A stretch of DNA of 64,000 nt from Microglena sp. YARC (GCA_022414725.1 CM039464.1:31243109-31307108), one strand, 5' to 3'; counted from the first letter of the stretch, positions 12,801-20,330 are shown. Notes: generated by a model not told the origin, from the sequence alone. A program made the numbers and translations.

Positions 12801-15800
12801 CCCCCCCCCTAAATGAGGTGCTCATAATAACCTGAAAAGTTACTTTTAATATCGTCTAGTTACATGCAATTACATCCCCGTTCTCAGAAAAAATCGATTG
12901 GCCTGACTGGAAATTCTGTGCCCTGGGCCACTCCTGCTTGGAAGGATTATTTTTATTGCATATTGTGATAGAGGAGGTCAGGAGCTTTCTAATGAGCTAT
13001 GTAAATCAAATATTGAATGAAAACCGAGAAAGTTAAATGCCGGGAAGCGTGCTGTACTTTTCAACGTACACTACTCATACGTTTGTACATACGTATGAAT
13101 ATACGTTTCGAGAAAAAATCATACGTATGTATATACGTATGATTATATGAACGTATGATTATACGTTCATATGCCAGCCCAACTCTAGTAATGATACACA
13201 CAGTGTTTGTATTTCAAATTTATGTAGGCCTGGTTGAAAAGCTACATGGGCTGCCAGAAGAGAGCACAACATGATACATATTATATGTACATTATTATAT
13301 TTATTATGTTCTATATATATTAGTATTCTATTATACATTAGATTCAGTTAACAGGCTACCAGAAGAGATCAAAAAATTATTGAGGCCTCTGTTAACCCAA
13401 ACCTTATGCCCTGTACCCTATACCCTAAACCCTATACCCTGCATGTCCCTGTGCAGGATACATCAACTCTCCTACTACATCTGATGGCGATGTGAATGGC
13501 CATGACACCGGGACAAGCATGGGTACCTTACGTCCAAGTAAGAACTCTGAGAAGAGCTTTCAAGAAACAGTAAGTGTGTTGGGTGGTGGGTGATGGATGA
13601 TAGGCAATATTGATGGGTGGTGGGTGATGGATGATAGGCAATATTGATGGGTGGTGGGTGATGGATGATAGGCAATATTGATGAGTGGTGGGTGTGTTGG
13701 GTGATAGGCAATATTGATGGGTGGTGGGTGAAAGGTGATGCTTGTTCGTAGTGTTAAAAAAAGAAATGATAACGCCTGGTGGGGCTTGGTATTAAGGAAG
13801 CCCTGTCTAACGACGGTAGAGAACGGGCTGCTACTTTACCTGGATAGTGCTCCCATGGCGGTTGACAGCGACCGCAAACACTAGAGTGCACCCTTAGGGA
13901 TTCGACCCCCCGCACCCTCTTATTTCAACAAGCTCTACCATTGAGCCATCCGTCAAAATATTTGCTTCATAGTCTTTATACTGTTCAAATCATGCTTATG
14001 ATTCGAATCATTATACTGTTCGAATCATGCTTATGATTCGAATCATTGTACTGTTCGAATCATGCTTATGATTCAAATCATTATACTGTTCGAATCATTC
14101 TCATTTTATTCGAATCATTATACTGTTTGAATCATTCTCATTTCAATATACGATTCGAATCTTTATACTGTTCGAATCATTCTCATTTCATTATACGATT
14201 CGAATCATTATACTGTTCGAATCATTCTCCTTTCATTATACGATTCGAATCATTATACTGTTCGAATCATGCTTATGATTCGTCGGGGACCAATTCACCA
14301 AGTGTTTCCTCCAGTTCCACTGTCCCGGTGATGTTGATGTTATCTTGATTCTTTGGAAAGTCCTTATAACCTATTTGGATATCCCTGGACTGTCGCATAC
14401 ATGCGATATTTGCTTGTATGTGTGCCACAGTCCAGGCTGAGCCCGCAAGGCTCACGGGACTTCCCCAACCTCAAATAATCAAGAAACTTGTACCGATAAC
14501 TTGGATGATGCGCGGCAGTCCAAGCTCAGGCGCAGAGGGTCTGCGAAACCAAACAAACCCAGCATGGTAGCCGTTCCCCAGTATGTACACATGCATGCAA
14601 ACGGGAGGGTTCCCTTAATCTCACGTCCTGTGGCAACTTTTACTAATTTTCAATTTTATGGGTGATGGCCTGGTAAGCGAGACACCAAACTCTAAGCCAC
14701 ACCATGCCTTTCTCTCACAGGAAAAAAATCAAACACACCTAAAATTGTATTGCCGTCCAGCCGCACAGTACACATAAACATCTTAATTCAGAACCATTGA
14801 AAAACAGTTAGAAAGCCAGCCAGAAACCAACGATATCAATCAAATGCAGTAAGCCATCTAGTTAAAGCCTTGCCCTTGCATCACATGACCTCTGCTATAC
14901 TAATAGTGCCATTAAGCTGATCACATATATCTGTACCCTTATGTCTATGCCCCTGCTCTCACAGGAACAGGAAATATACATGCCAGTTAGAAAGCCAGCC
15001 AGAAACCAACTTTATAAATCAAATACAGTAGGCCATCGAATTAAGGACTTGCCCTTGCATCACATGACCTCTGCTATACTAAGAGTGCCATTAAGCTGAT
15101 CACATATATCTGTACCCTTATGTCTATGCCCCTGCTGTCTCACAGGAACAGGAAATATACATGCAAGTTAGAAAGCCAGGCAGAAACCAACTTTATAAAT
15201 CAAATACAGTAGGCCATCGAATTAAGGACTTGCCCTTGCATCACATGACCTCTGCTATACTAAGAGTGCCATTAAGCTGATCACTTATACATGAACCCCT
15301 GTGTCTATGCCCCTGCTGTCTCAAGGGATCAGGAAACATTGGCCAGTTAGAAAGCCAGCCAGAAAGCAACTTTACAAAATAAATACAGTAAGGCATCTAA
15401 TTAAGGACTTGCCCTTGCATCACATAACATCTGCTATACTAGGAGTGCCATTAAGCTGATCACTCATTTCTGAACCCGTATGTCTATCTCCCTGCAAGTT
15501 ACAAACCCACCCATACCACGACCACCGCACACACACACACGCACACACACACACAGGAGCAGGACACATACATGCCCCAGATCAGCCGTCAGATTCGAAA
15601 GAGTCGTCAAAGTATTAACAGTCGGTCCAGCGTCCACAGTCCAAGCAGCTCCATCAACATCAGCGCAACCTGCGGCTCAGAGTTTGATGACGCGCCCCTC
15701 GGTTCTGGTGGCGCTTATGCCCTTCCACGACCCCTACCACCCTCCGGCAGCTACGGTGAAATCCGCTCCCCAGAGGTCAGGCTGGGCAGGACCTTAGGAC

Positions 15801-18800
15801 GAAACACATCAACACCTGTACGTCTGAGGAAGGGTTGGTTGCAGAGCCCCTCTACAAGCCAGGCGCCCATGGACATGGTGAGTCTGGGGCTTCAGGGCTG
15901 CTTGGGAATGGGAGGGTTGGGTGCAGCTGTGGGTGATTGCAGCTGTGGGTGGGTGCAGCTGTGGGTGGGTGTAGCTGGTGGTTGGGTGCAGGCTGCAGGC
16001 TGCAGGTGGCTGCATCTGCAAAGCCCCTCTTCAAGGCAGGCGCCCATGGACATGGTGAGTCTGGGGCTTCAGGGCTGCTTGGAATTGGGAGGGCTGGGTG
16101 CAACTGTGGGTGGGTGTAGATGTGGGTTGGGTGCAGCTGTGGGTGGGTGCAGCTGGAGGGTGGGTGCAAGCTGCAGGCTGGTGGTTAGCTACAGCTGCAA
16201 AGCCCCTCTTCCTTTGCGGGGGGGAGTGTAATGTATTGGTGGAAGTAAGGCATCAACACCACCTAGCTATAAAGTAGGGTTGGTTACAGCTGCAAATCCC
16301 CTCTTCAGGCCAGGCGCCCATGGTCATGGTGAGTCTGGGGCTTCTGAGCTGCTTGGGATTTGGGGTTGATGGTGGCTTTCCACCCCTGCCAATGAAGATC
16401 GACTCTAGAGTATGTGGAGTGGGTAGTCTCAGAAGTGTTTACATCCCGCTCTCAGCCTCATCCCACCCTTTACTTGCCTTTCAGGGTGATGTGAGTCTGC
16501 CTCTTCCTCCGGACCTGGTGCTGCAGCGGGCTTTGGCCCTTGGGCTGTTGGAAGACGACAACAATGACGGACAACCTTCACAGGAAGGGTCCCCGCCATG
16601 CTCGCCACGAAGCTCACGACAAAGCTCTTCCTCGCCGACTAGCAAGCGCCCTGGTGTTGAGTTGCAGACGTCTCGCTTTAGGGAGCTCCCTCCTTCGCAG
16701 CTGACCACTGCCTCGCCTCGCATGAACGCACTGATGTCCAACCTGTCGTTGCGGGTCAGGGACAGGGAGAGCCATGAGGGAGAGAAGAACAGCCACGGAT
16801 CCGACATGCGGGTGAAGGCAGTAAAAGCTTGGCATACGCAGAAGCTTATGCCATATTCCGGCCCTGATAGCAACACCAGCGCAAGTCAAGGAGCTGATGC
16901 CAGGGACAGCGACAACGCTAATGATAGGAGTAGTGGAGGCAGTACCACTGATGCTTCCATCGTTAGCGTCTCATCCGCTCAGCTCACGTACCCTGGAACC
17001 GCAGCCGTGTATGGGTTGCGCTCATTGGGAGATTCGGCGCCAAGGCGCACAACCATTGGAGGAAGTGCTGGCACACGCTTCCTAAGCTCGATGCTATCTA
17101 ATCGATCAGCCGCTTCAGCTCGCCGTGGCAGTGCGGGCCAGCTGGGTGGTGGCTTTAAGCCCTATCACCTGTCTGACGTCGATGAGGTGAGCCCGACAGT
17201 TTTGTTTTTTCCGACGACGTGACGACACTGCGACGCCATTCCATCGTTGCATGAACCCCCGGGCTCCGCGCTCTGCCATGCGATGGCTATACAACAATCC
17301 TGAAATCAGGCTTGGGTAGCCCAAGTAGCTACTCAACCTGGCCTACAGATATCTGAAATAAATAAAATAATGGCTCAGCCTGAACTGGAAGCTGTACGTT
17401 GTTGTTGCAGTCCAGGGGTAGCCAGTTGGGCTTAAGGGACGTGCCCTATGTCGAATAATCAAGATAGTTGAAATTGAAATTGTTACATCCGTGTAATGCC
17501 GTTACTCACTGGACGTGAAGTTAAGGACACCATAGCGTAAGCCTGAGCTAGCTATAGTCACCGTATAATCAAGATAACTGTAGAATACCAGGAGGGGCTA
17601 TGTCTGATGTTGAGGGGGTGAGCCTGAACTGGAAGCTGTGTGTTGTTGCTGCAGCCCAGGGTTAGCCAGTTGGGCTAACAGGACGTGCCCAACGTCGAAT
17701 AAGCAAGATAAATGTAGAATACCAGGAGAGTCTGACGATGATAGGGCGTGCCTGGACGGGGAGACATAGGCAGGCATCGGTAAAATAACCACGACAATAA
17801 GACTCTTGCTTTGGCCTAATAACAACAACAGCAACCGGGAAATCAACTGGCAACTTTACCTGTAAAAGCGACCACAACCAGTGGATTTGCATTGTTATTT
17901 TACCAGTGAGGGGTTTACATATCTTTAGGGATTTTTTCCGCTATATATAGCGATCGCTACTTCAGACACCGTTTTGGCCCAAATTGGCGCAATAAAAAAT
18001 ATGTATATTTTCGCCATAAACGGCACTAAAAGGGAGGAACACTGAAACCATGAAGCTAGTAAAAAACCACTTTCAGATTTGAATAAAAACAACTTTTATA
18101 TTTTATTGGACTAGCCCCCTCTGTTCATCTACAGTTCATCTTGATTGTCCAAGGTTGGTTGAGGTTGGTTGAGTTCATCTTGATTGTCCGAGGTTGGTTG
18201 AGGTTGGTTGAGTTCATCTTGATTGTCCGAGGTTGGTTGAGGTTGGTTGAGTTCATCTTGATTGTCGAGGTTGGTTGAGGTTGGTTGAGTTCATCTTGAT
18301 TGTGTGAGGTAGGGTGAGCCCTTTCAGCCTATTAAGCCACCCCTGAACTGACGCATACATACATCTCCATGTGGGATGGTGGAGGTGTGCCTGACCTGGG
18401 AGTTGAAGGGGCTGCATAGAACTGCAATGATGTATAGAGTTGTCAAGTGCGATATTGTGAATATGTAGATTCTATTATATATCGTGCAAGATCGTACAAT
18501 ATATTGTGTAATTGTGTACCGGTATGATGTATCAGATTTACATACATCGTACGACATATCAAATGATATTGTGTGATATGTCACATGATAATCTTGGAAC
18601 CAGGATGACATTTTCCGGCAACCCTAATCATGTAGCAGCATATGCATACAGTGGTAGTTAAATGTTACAATTATAATTAAATCGTCACCCCACGTGGGAT
18701 TGTATTGTACTTATACCATTCTTATCCCATTTAGTGCAAGTTAAAAACTACCTCGGTGGGGCTCGAACCCACAACCTCGAGATTTGGAATCTTACGCGCT

Positions 18801-19783
18801 GCCATTGACATCCCTAATCATGTAGCAGCACATGGGATGCGGAAGGTAGCGGTGGATAGTGGTAGCGTGTACGATTGTTGTTATAGTTCCGGGGTGGGCC
18901 AAATAGGCTAAAGAGACTTGCCCGGCCGTGACAGGAGGCGCTGAACAAAAAGAAGTGATTAACTGAACTCCAAACAAACGTTCTACCGTTTGGGGGCCTG
19001 AATTTGTGCTACAGTGATAATTTAATTATACGAGAATTTAATTAAATGTGCGCTGCTAACACACTGCCATTGACTCAACAGGTGGTGATGCAAGCTGCGA
19101 TGTAGTGGAACTCGAAACTGACATGTGATGTTACACGCTGCATGTAAGCTGCTAACACACTGAATCACATCACGTCGAATCACATCACATCTGCTAACAC
19201 ACTGCATTGACAAGTGGCGATGCAAGCTGCGGTGCAGTGGATCTCGAAACTGACATGTGATGTTACACGCTGCATGTAAGCTGCTAACACCCTGAATCAC
19301 ATCACATCGAATCACATCACATCTGCTAACACACTGAATTGACAAGTGGCGATGCAAGCTGCGATGCAATGGATCTCGAAACTGACATCTGATGGTACAC
19401 GCTGCATGTATGCTGCTAACACACTGCCATTGAATCGACAGGTGGCGATGCAAGCTGCGATGCAGTGGAACTCACTACCAAGAAGTATGGCGGGTGATGG
19501 TGTGCGGCGCTCATTCCAGGCGGTGCCTGAGCTTTCGGAAGAGTCTGAATCCCTGTTGCTCTCTGACGAGGCAGGACCCAGCATTCGAGAAAGCCAAAAT
19601 AATTTTGCTGAAACTTTGGACGCTGCATCTGTTGCTGAAACATTTGGAGACGAGCTGTACACTGATGATGCAACGGGGACGGCATCTCAGGCAGCTGCTC
19701 AAGAAGATGAGGAAACCAGCGACACAGAAGGAGAGCTCTCATCTGGGGCTGCATTTCAGGCTGCTGTTCTTGAAGAACAGTGA
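798..19783 (+). CDS. Spliced kinase-like (probable pseudokinase) gene, 3' portion
   Basis: The exons I can place are 798-1007, 1498-1629, 2660-2740, 3649-about 3788, 4485-4646, 5367-5441, 6207-6347, 7496-7615, 8736-8896 plus 9118-9131, 13457-13569, 15557-15877, 16485-17186 and 19442-19783. Phases agree at every join except 4 to 5, where an exon is probably missing or misplaced. Exons 4-8 spell a protein-kinase domain: an N-lobe strand ending NLVYDA, a catalytic loop GLVVGNLSSENVLL, DYG in place of DFG, an APE motif (YQAPEVIES), helix F (GDVYSFGVILWEL) and the subdomain XI Arg region (HPDPGSRPS). The catalytic loop has Asn where active kinases have Asp and Ser where they have Lys, so phosphotransfer is doubtful. 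The roughly 450 residues after the kinase region are Ser-, Arg- and acidic-rich without a recognised domain. The 5' end lies outside the window. The family is closest in style to TKL kinases; substrate and role unknown. Confidence 0.85.
1024..1066. repeat. (TGGA)n microsatellite with short dispersed-repeat tail
   Basis: About ten copies of tgga directly after the exon 1 donor region, followed by the word ctagtacggtagcccgtgtg, which recurs at about 9627 after a (TGTA)n tract. This suggests a small mobile repeat with a tetranucleotide tail. Confidence 0.75.
1150..1497 (+). repeat. Acceptor-side copies of exon 2 start
   Basis: Three to four degenerate units of about 65-110 bp. Each contains a version of the end of the intron and the start of exon 2: compare tttgtacagtcttcccaaag at the real junction with tgcagtctcaaaagtgagct at about 1161 and the related word at about 1358. 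Some copies have lost the AG. Confidence 0.65.
1498..1629 (+). CDS. Kinase-like gene, exon 2
   Basis: 44 codons, phase 0 to 0, acceptor tgtacag, donor gtaggt. Encodes SSQSEVSVPDSPSLLAAEL and then QWKRECQFLVVQ, the beginning of a more ordered region. Confidence 0.75.
1721..1868 (-). repeat. Dispersed repeat family A (SINE-like), minus copy
   Basis: One of many copies of a roughly 150-bp repeat. On its own plus strand it reads tatgttacagtccaggggta, ggccaaataggctaaaggga, cttgcccaaccgtgacagga, then a purine-rich part and gggggccctgagttcgtgct, with a variable (TGTA)n start. Other copies lie near 18880, 20180, 26915, 38420, 42575 and 44093; many shorter fragments exist. No coding capacity. Confidence 0.8.
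1895..2115 (+). repeat. Donor-side copies of exon 2 end
   Basis: Two near-identical units of about 110 bp carry the exon 2 end plus donor: tagtcgtgcaggttggtgca here against cttgttgtgcaggtaggtac at the true junction, followed by matching intron sequence (cggacatggacatatcttga). Confidence 0.7.
2130..2659 (+). repeat. Intron tandem array ending in exon 3 acceptor copies
   Basis: Six to seven units of about 62 bp (ggtctaaccgtgtcattccc, tcgccaaccatttgcttcgt). The last one runs into tttacaggaggagtgggatt at about 2542, a copy of the exon 3 junction; then ttctgattaca is repeated five times before the true acceptor. Confidence 0.7.
2660..2740 (+). CDS. Kinase-like gene, exon 3
   Basis: 27 codons, phase 0 to 0: EECDFCNLSRALHNYRFYDP and a short remainder. 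Acceptor gattacag; donor is the slightly unusual gtcagt after ATG. A partial copy of its start lies 115 bp upstream and many copies of its end lie downstream. Confidence 0.7.
2741..3570 (+). repeat. Donor-side array from exon 3 end
   Basis: About seven units near 105 bp, each holding a version of the exon 3 end and donor (agtctacctggcatggtcat against agtctacctcgcatggtcag) followed by a pyrimidine-rich stretch with ctagagttttttcctaac. One unit is interrupted by a family C repeat (about 3015-3230). Confidence 0.75.
3015..3230 (+). repeat. Dispersed repeat family C
   Basis: A roughly 200-bp element that begins near cttcaagggggcgggagccc and ends with the palindromic gcgtcgcttgcgacgc. Two more copies lie at about 47600-47815 and 51130-51330. 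SINE-like in size; I see no coding. Confidence 0.8.
3649..3788 (+). CDS. Kinase-like gene, exon 4 (3' end uncertain)
   Basis: Starting after ctcaaag the phase 0 frame reads [20 protein letters not shown] and later PRVLNLVYDA, which resembles strands of a kinase N-lobe (hinge-like LVYDA). The frame meets a stop at 3793, so the donor must be at 3778 (gtgtat) or 3789 (gtgcta). The alpha-D segment expected before exon 5 is not found, so an additional exon may be missing. Confidence 0.5.
3955..4002. repeat. (GACA)n microsatellite on a family A fragment
   Basis: About eleven cagacaga units directly after cctacccctagactgtaaca, the end of a minus-strand family A fragment. Confidence 0.8.
4075..4150 (+). 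repeat. Dispersed repeat family B
   Basis: A 75- to 85-bp element with core aaggcgtgaggctgaggggg and ending ccaacca. Other copies: 5147-5232 (-), 25262-25370 (-), 47508-47585 (-), 55060-55145 (+), 55160-55250 (+). Probably a short SINE or SINE fragment. Confidence 0.75.
4263..4445. mobile_element. MITE-like element with 19-bp terminal inverted repeats
   Basis: caggggatgaattgggttt at the left end is the reverse complement of the right end aaacccaattcatcccctg. The 183-bp body has no coding capacity. This fits a non-autonomous DNA transposon. It sits just upstream of kinase exon 5. Confidence 0.75.
4485..4646 (+). CDS. Kinase-like gene, exon 5 (catalytic and DFG loops)
   Basis: 54 codons, phase 0 to 0, acceptor cttgcag, donor gtgagt. 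Contains alpha-E (EIAKEISSGLLHLHACG), the catalytic loop VVGNLSSENVLL and the metal loop KLSDYGLN. The HRD-like triplet is VGN, so the catalytic Asp is replaced by Asn, while the metal-loop Asp is kept. Confidence 0.88.
4647..5110 (+). repeat. Intron tandem array, unit near 95 bp
   Basis: About five units made of ctaaatggaacggatagctg, gggttaaagggttagggtgt and atgtttaggtttag. The first unit begins right at the exon 5 donor (gtgagtctacctggcactaa), so this array duplicates the intron start without a clear exon part. Confidence 0.7.
5262..5352 (+). repeat. (CCACCAACCT)n pyrimidine-rich array
   Basis: Ten-base units upstream of the exon 6 acceptor; they act as a long polypyrimidine-like tract. 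Confidence 0.75.
5367..5441 (+). CDS. Kinase-like gene, exon 6 (activation-segment end, APE)
   Basis: 25 codons, phase 0 to 0: VIPTHHGAKIYQAPEVIES with an intact Ala-Pro-Glu motif. Acceptor tgttcag, donor gtacgt. Confidence 0.85.
5442..5625 (+). repeat. Donor-side copies of exon 6 end
   Basis: Four units of about 40-45 bp: gattgaatcggtacgtacat followed by gaatttgaatttgaatttga. The first 12 bases are the last codons of exon 6 and the next six the donor, so each unit is a complete 5' splice site copy. Confidence 0.9.
5640..6206 (+). repeat. Acceptor-side copies of exon 7 start with (CTCACT)n
   Basis: At about 5994 gcaagttcacacaaggaggg with ggatgtatacagc copies the exon 7 start (gctattccacgcaagctggg, gatgtgtatagc) after a gaccctggcag acceptor. 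A more diverged copy begins near 5652. The spacer caacatcaactacgacctcc recurs at about 5715 and 6038, and CTCACT microsatellite fills the rest. Confidence 0.7.
6207..6347 (+). CDS. Kinase-like gene, exon 7 (helix F)
   Basis: 47 codons, phase 0 to 0, acceptor cttgcag, donor gtgagg. Encodes AGDVYSFGVILWELYYSTMA, with the conserved Asp of helix F, and ends EFPDFQLDCPH. Confidence 0.88.
6348..7170 (+). repeat. Six downstream copies of exon 7 end plus donor
   Basis: Versions of gatttccagctagactgccc with cat|gtgag lie at about 6389, 6590, 6678, 6787, 6922 and 7145, each in a unit of 80-200 bp. Several keep a plausible gtgagt donor (about 6808, 6945, 7167) and the encoded DFQLDFPH or AFQLDFPH variants stay readable. 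Confidence 0.85.
7318..7350. repeat. Dispersed family E palindrome
   Basis: gtcaaatgtagcgatcgcta followed by tgtgtagcg. Related words occur at about 17940-17975 and 51528-51580 (tagcgatcgctatatgtagc, ccaaaacggggtcaaaatta). A small structured repeat of unknown type. Confidence 0.6.
7496..7615 (+). CDS. Kinase-like gene, exon 8 (C-lobe end)
   Basis: 40 codons, phase 0 to 0, acceptor ccacag, donor gtgagt. SCLHPDPGSRPSIKRVAYHI is the typical subdomain XI stretch with the conserved Arg, followed by the helical SLKREIMRNLTE. Confidence 0.88.
7738..8735 (+). repeat. Acceptor-side array before exon 9
   Basis: A 1-kb array of ccacccacctcc words punctuated about ten times by ctttctgcagctgtaccacc or its gtagctgtacc variant. 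The last occurrence is the true junction ctgtctgcag|ctgtaccatg. Each punctuation is therefore a copy of the acceptor and first eight exon bases. Long GW/VGG-rich open frames on the minus strand are artefacts of this array. Confidence 0.88.
8736..8896 (+). CDS. Kinase-like gene, exon 9 (first part)
   Basis: 53 codons plus two bases. Encodes LYHEVGLLSGSASGSFIASD and onward to QLDSERSGKFF; Ser-rich. It ends in ttctttag immediately followed by gtaatg, where the G comes from the target and the T from an inserted SINE. The phase 2 end does not fit the next exon (13457) unless the 14-nt piece at 9118-9131 is added. Confidence 0.75.
8897..9106 (-). mobile_element. tRNA-derived SINE (family I) inserted in exon 9
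   Basis: Minus-strand copy of SINE I: the tRNA-like head lies at the right (box A ggtctagtggta and box B ggttcgattcc on the minus strand, about 9030-9085) and the tail at the left (taatgataacgcctggtggg on the plus strand). It is flanked by an 11-12-bp direct repeat aagttctttagg (8886-8897 and 9107-9118). It may act as an intron; see findings. Confidence 0.85.
9118..9131 (+). CDS. Kinase-like gene, exon 9 second part (14 nt, inferred)
   Basis: After the second target copy ttctttag the frame continues RGTL for 14 bases to a weak donor gtggca. Together with 8736-8896 this makes phase 1, which is exactly what the exon at 13457 requires (its only open frame starts with two bases of a codon). No independent proof. 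Confidence 0.45.
9132..9345 (-). repeat. Stacked SINE-like fragments
   Basis: A T-tract, then a minus copy of an element (about 9150-9245) that recurs near 53800-53900 and 45605-45655 (accccaggaggtgggtctcc, cgaggattca), then a family D stretch with gcgacgcatggaccccgctg that recurs near 17230-17350 and 48245-48350. No open frame of interest. Confidence 0.6.
9803..9835. repeat. Poly(C) tract, 33 C
   Basis: Uninterrupted C run inside a CA/CCC-rich stretch (9780-9905), downstream of a (TGTA)n start and the word ctagtacggtagcccgtgtg. Confidence 0.9.
10025..10990. other. Compositionally distinct CG-rich island, no gene recognised
   Basis: Rich in CG dinucleotides and short words such as gcgcagacgtttggacgttt, unlike the flanking repeats. 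A plus-strand frame at 10091-10468 starts at TTG and contains an amphipathic helix (DDAEMRRLLEIANERLRSFR); a minus frame of 88 codons lies at 10703-10969. Neither has a recognisable domain. Repeated words gtgatagc and catgagccg suggest degenerate tandem structure. Could be a decayed transposon inside the large kinase intron. Confidence 0.4.
11050..11160 (+). repeat. (TGTA)n plus short family A fragment
   Basis: gtatgtatgtatgcatgtta followed by cagtccagggggtagccaat and a matching end with atcaagata. From 11160 to 12060 I see only low-complexity and duplicated fragments (aagcgcggtgccaatc at 11480 and 11822; agcagcttctaggcagctcc at 11629). Confidence 0.65.
12075..12935 (+). repeat. Family G repeat, about 0.86 kb, with three homopolymer tracts
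   Basis: Contains C23 at 12139, G14 at 12635 and a C-rich run at 12779-12809 at fixed places, separated by gaaaaacttagatatggatt, ttgcatgaggtccaaagtgg and gttagcaaaaaacaaaatga, and an internal (acccatttacccacc)n stretch. A full minus copy lies at 41070-41870 with tracts at the same places and a partial plus copy at 34110-34310. No coding frame; type unknown. Confidence 0.8.
13055..13175. repeat. Cluster of short palindromes around tacgta
   Basis: Multiple overlapping self-complementary words: catacgtatg, tatacgtatga, gaacgtatgattatacgttc. A related word set occurs at 11280-11310. Confidence 0.6.
13457..13569 (+). CDS. Kinase-like gene, exon 10
   Basis: Two bases plus 37 codons, ending in phase 0; acceptor tgtgcag, donor gtaagt. 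Encodes YINSPTTSDGDVNGHDTGTS and on to NSEKSFQET; polar, probably disordered. Confidence 0.75.
13570..13740 (+). repeat. Intron-start tandem array
   Basis: About four units of 46 bp (gggtggtgggtgatggatga, taggcaatattgat) directly after the exon 10 donor. Confidence 0.8.
13765..13965 (-). mobile_element. tRNA-derived SINE I, minus copy
   Basis: Left end aatgataacgcctggtgggg; right end is a tRNA-like head whose minus strand holds tggctcaatggtagagct (box A) and a ggatcgaatccctaag-like box B (here ggggtcgaatccct). Same body as the copies at 8897, 39608 and 53935. Confidence 0.8.
13970..14285. repeat. Palindrome-rich array of gattcgaatc
   Basis: About eight units of 36-46 bp of the type tatgattcgaatcattatac and tgttcgaatcattctcattt. 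The 10-bp palindrome gattcgaatc occurs repeatedly, so single strands could fold into many alternative hairpins. Confidence 0.85.
14345..14490. repeat. Two opposed family A fragments
   Basis: A minus fragment (cctatttggatatccctgga) followed by a plus fragment (cagtccaggctgagcccgca, acctcaaataatcaagaaac). From 14490 to 14870 I see no gene. Confidence 0.5.
14870..15480 (+). repeat. Acceptor-side array copying exon 11 start
   Basis: Three to four units of about 175 bp. Each has a ctgctatactaagagtgcca stretch and then cacaggaacaggaaatatac with atgc, a copy of the exon 11 junction (cacaggagcaggacacatac with atgc), followed by a diverged exon-like part. Confidence 0.82.
15557..15877 (+). CDS. Kinase-like gene, exon 11
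   Basis: 107 codons, phase 0 to 0, acceptor acacacag, donor gtgagt. Basic and Ser-rich (QISRQIRKSRQSINSRSSVH), then Gly/Pro-rich. No domain recognised; probably disordered. Confidence 0.78.
15878..16335 (+). repeat. Donor-side copies of exon 11 end
   Basis: Two further copies of the exon 11 end and donor: aggcgcccatggacatggtg with agtctggggc at about 16037, and the variant catggtcatggtgagtct at about 16316. Spacers are (gtgggtgcagct)n. Confidence 0.9.
16485..17186 (+). CDS. Kinase-like gene, exon 12
   Basis: 234 codons, phase 0 to 0, acceptor ctttcag, donor gtgagc. Ser/Pro-rich (GSPPCSPRSSRQSSSSPTSK), with a basic stretch and repeated SASARRGSAGQ-type words that could be phosphorylation sites. 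No domain recognised. Longest exon of this gene. Confidence 0.82.
17215..17350 (-). repeat. Family D repeat
   Basis: cgacgccattccatcgttgc, then aatcaggcttgggtagccca and ctactcaacctggcctaca; the same ending is seen at 9345-9400. Confidence 0.65.
17395..18320. repeat. Repeat mosaic in last kinase intron
   Basis: Two family A-like fragments (17405-17480 and 17650-17720), a family E palindrome (about 17940-17975) and a 38-bp tandem array at 18130-18310 (gttcatcttgattgtccgag, gttggttgaggttggttga). No exon-like sequence seen. Confidence 0.6.
18750..18818 (-). repeat. tRNA-Trp-like SINE head
   Basis: On the minus strand it reads like a tRNA: box A region tggcagcgcgtaagattcca, an anticodon-loop-like ttccaaa (CCA), box B gggttcgagcc, and a 3' stem ccgaggt. 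Related copies at 27343-27405 and 34389-34470. The 5' acceptor half is poorly paired, so I call it a SINE rather than a functional tRNA. Confidence 0.6.
18880..19030 (+). repeat. Family A repeat, plus copy
   Basis: tccggggtgggccaaatagg to gtgctacagtgataatttaa; nearly complete. Confidence 0.75.
19075..19441 (+). repeat. Acceptor-side copies of exon 13 start
   Basis: Three upstream copies of gtggcgatgcaagctgcgat with gcagtgga, at about 19081, 19207 and 19347, in units of 125-140 bp with tgttacacgctgcatgtaag. The first keeps a perfect acaggtg junction. Confidence 0.9.
19442..19783 (+). CDS. Kinase-like gene, last exon 13
   Basis: 113 codons and a TGA stop. Begins VAMQAAMQWNSLPRSMAGDG and continues as an acidic, Ala/Glu-rich tail ending AAFQAAVLEEQ. 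Acceptor tcgacag. No 3' motif such as a polyadenylation signal stands out. Confidence 0.82.
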   Translation: MAMQAAMQWNSLPRSMAGDGVRRSFQAVPELSEESESLLLSDEAGPSIRESQNNFAETLDAASVAETFGDELYTDDATGTASQAAAQEDEETSDTEGELSSGAAFQAAVLEEQ

Positions 19784-19811
19784 TGCAGCAACACAGGAGT
19801 TGAGATTGTAC

Positions 19812-19905
19812 GTAATGATAACGCCTTAGGGGGAGTCGAACCCCTGACTTTTCGTCCTCCAACAATCTGGTCTACCACTAGACCATTGTATTTCTCTGAG
19901 AGGGG
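19812..19905 (-). mobile_element. Short SINE I variant downstream of the stop
   Basis: Starts taatgataacgcc and goes straight into a tRNA-like head (minus strand: ggtctagtggtagaccagat, ggggttcgactccccct). Near-identical flanks gattgtacg and gattgtatg suggest a target duplication. Confidence 0.75.
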
Positions 19906-20034
19906 CTGATTGTATGTAAGTTACCTGCCATACACGTGTGCACAATACGCACCATACCATCCACATGTGCACGCGCAAGGAGGGGGAGAGGAAGCTTCTG
20001 CTCTGCTTAAGCCACGACACATGCTTTGTGTGGA

Positions 20035-20330
20035 TGTATGTTACAGTCCAGGGGTAGGCCAAATAGGCTCAAGGGACTTGCCCAACCGTGATAACCGTGT
20101 GAGGTTGTTGGTGATGCTGAACCTGATGCTGCTGTGTGTGGAGTAGAGAATCACAGCAGCGGAGAAGTCAAGGCTAAGTATGTATGCTACAGTCCAAGGG
20201 AAGGCCAAATAAGCTAAAGGGACTTGACCAACCGTAGTAAGAAGGGCTTAAAAAGAAAAAGCACTGATGAACTGGACCCCAAACAATCGTTTTCCGACGG
20301 GGGCCCTGAGTTCGTGCTAATCATTAACTT
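20035..20330 (+). repeat. Family A repeats, two copies
   Basis: A fragment at 20035-20095 and a nearly full copy at 20180-20330 (acagtccaagggaaggccaa to gggggccctgagttcgtgct). 20330-20530 shows nothing recognisable. Confidence 0.7.
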
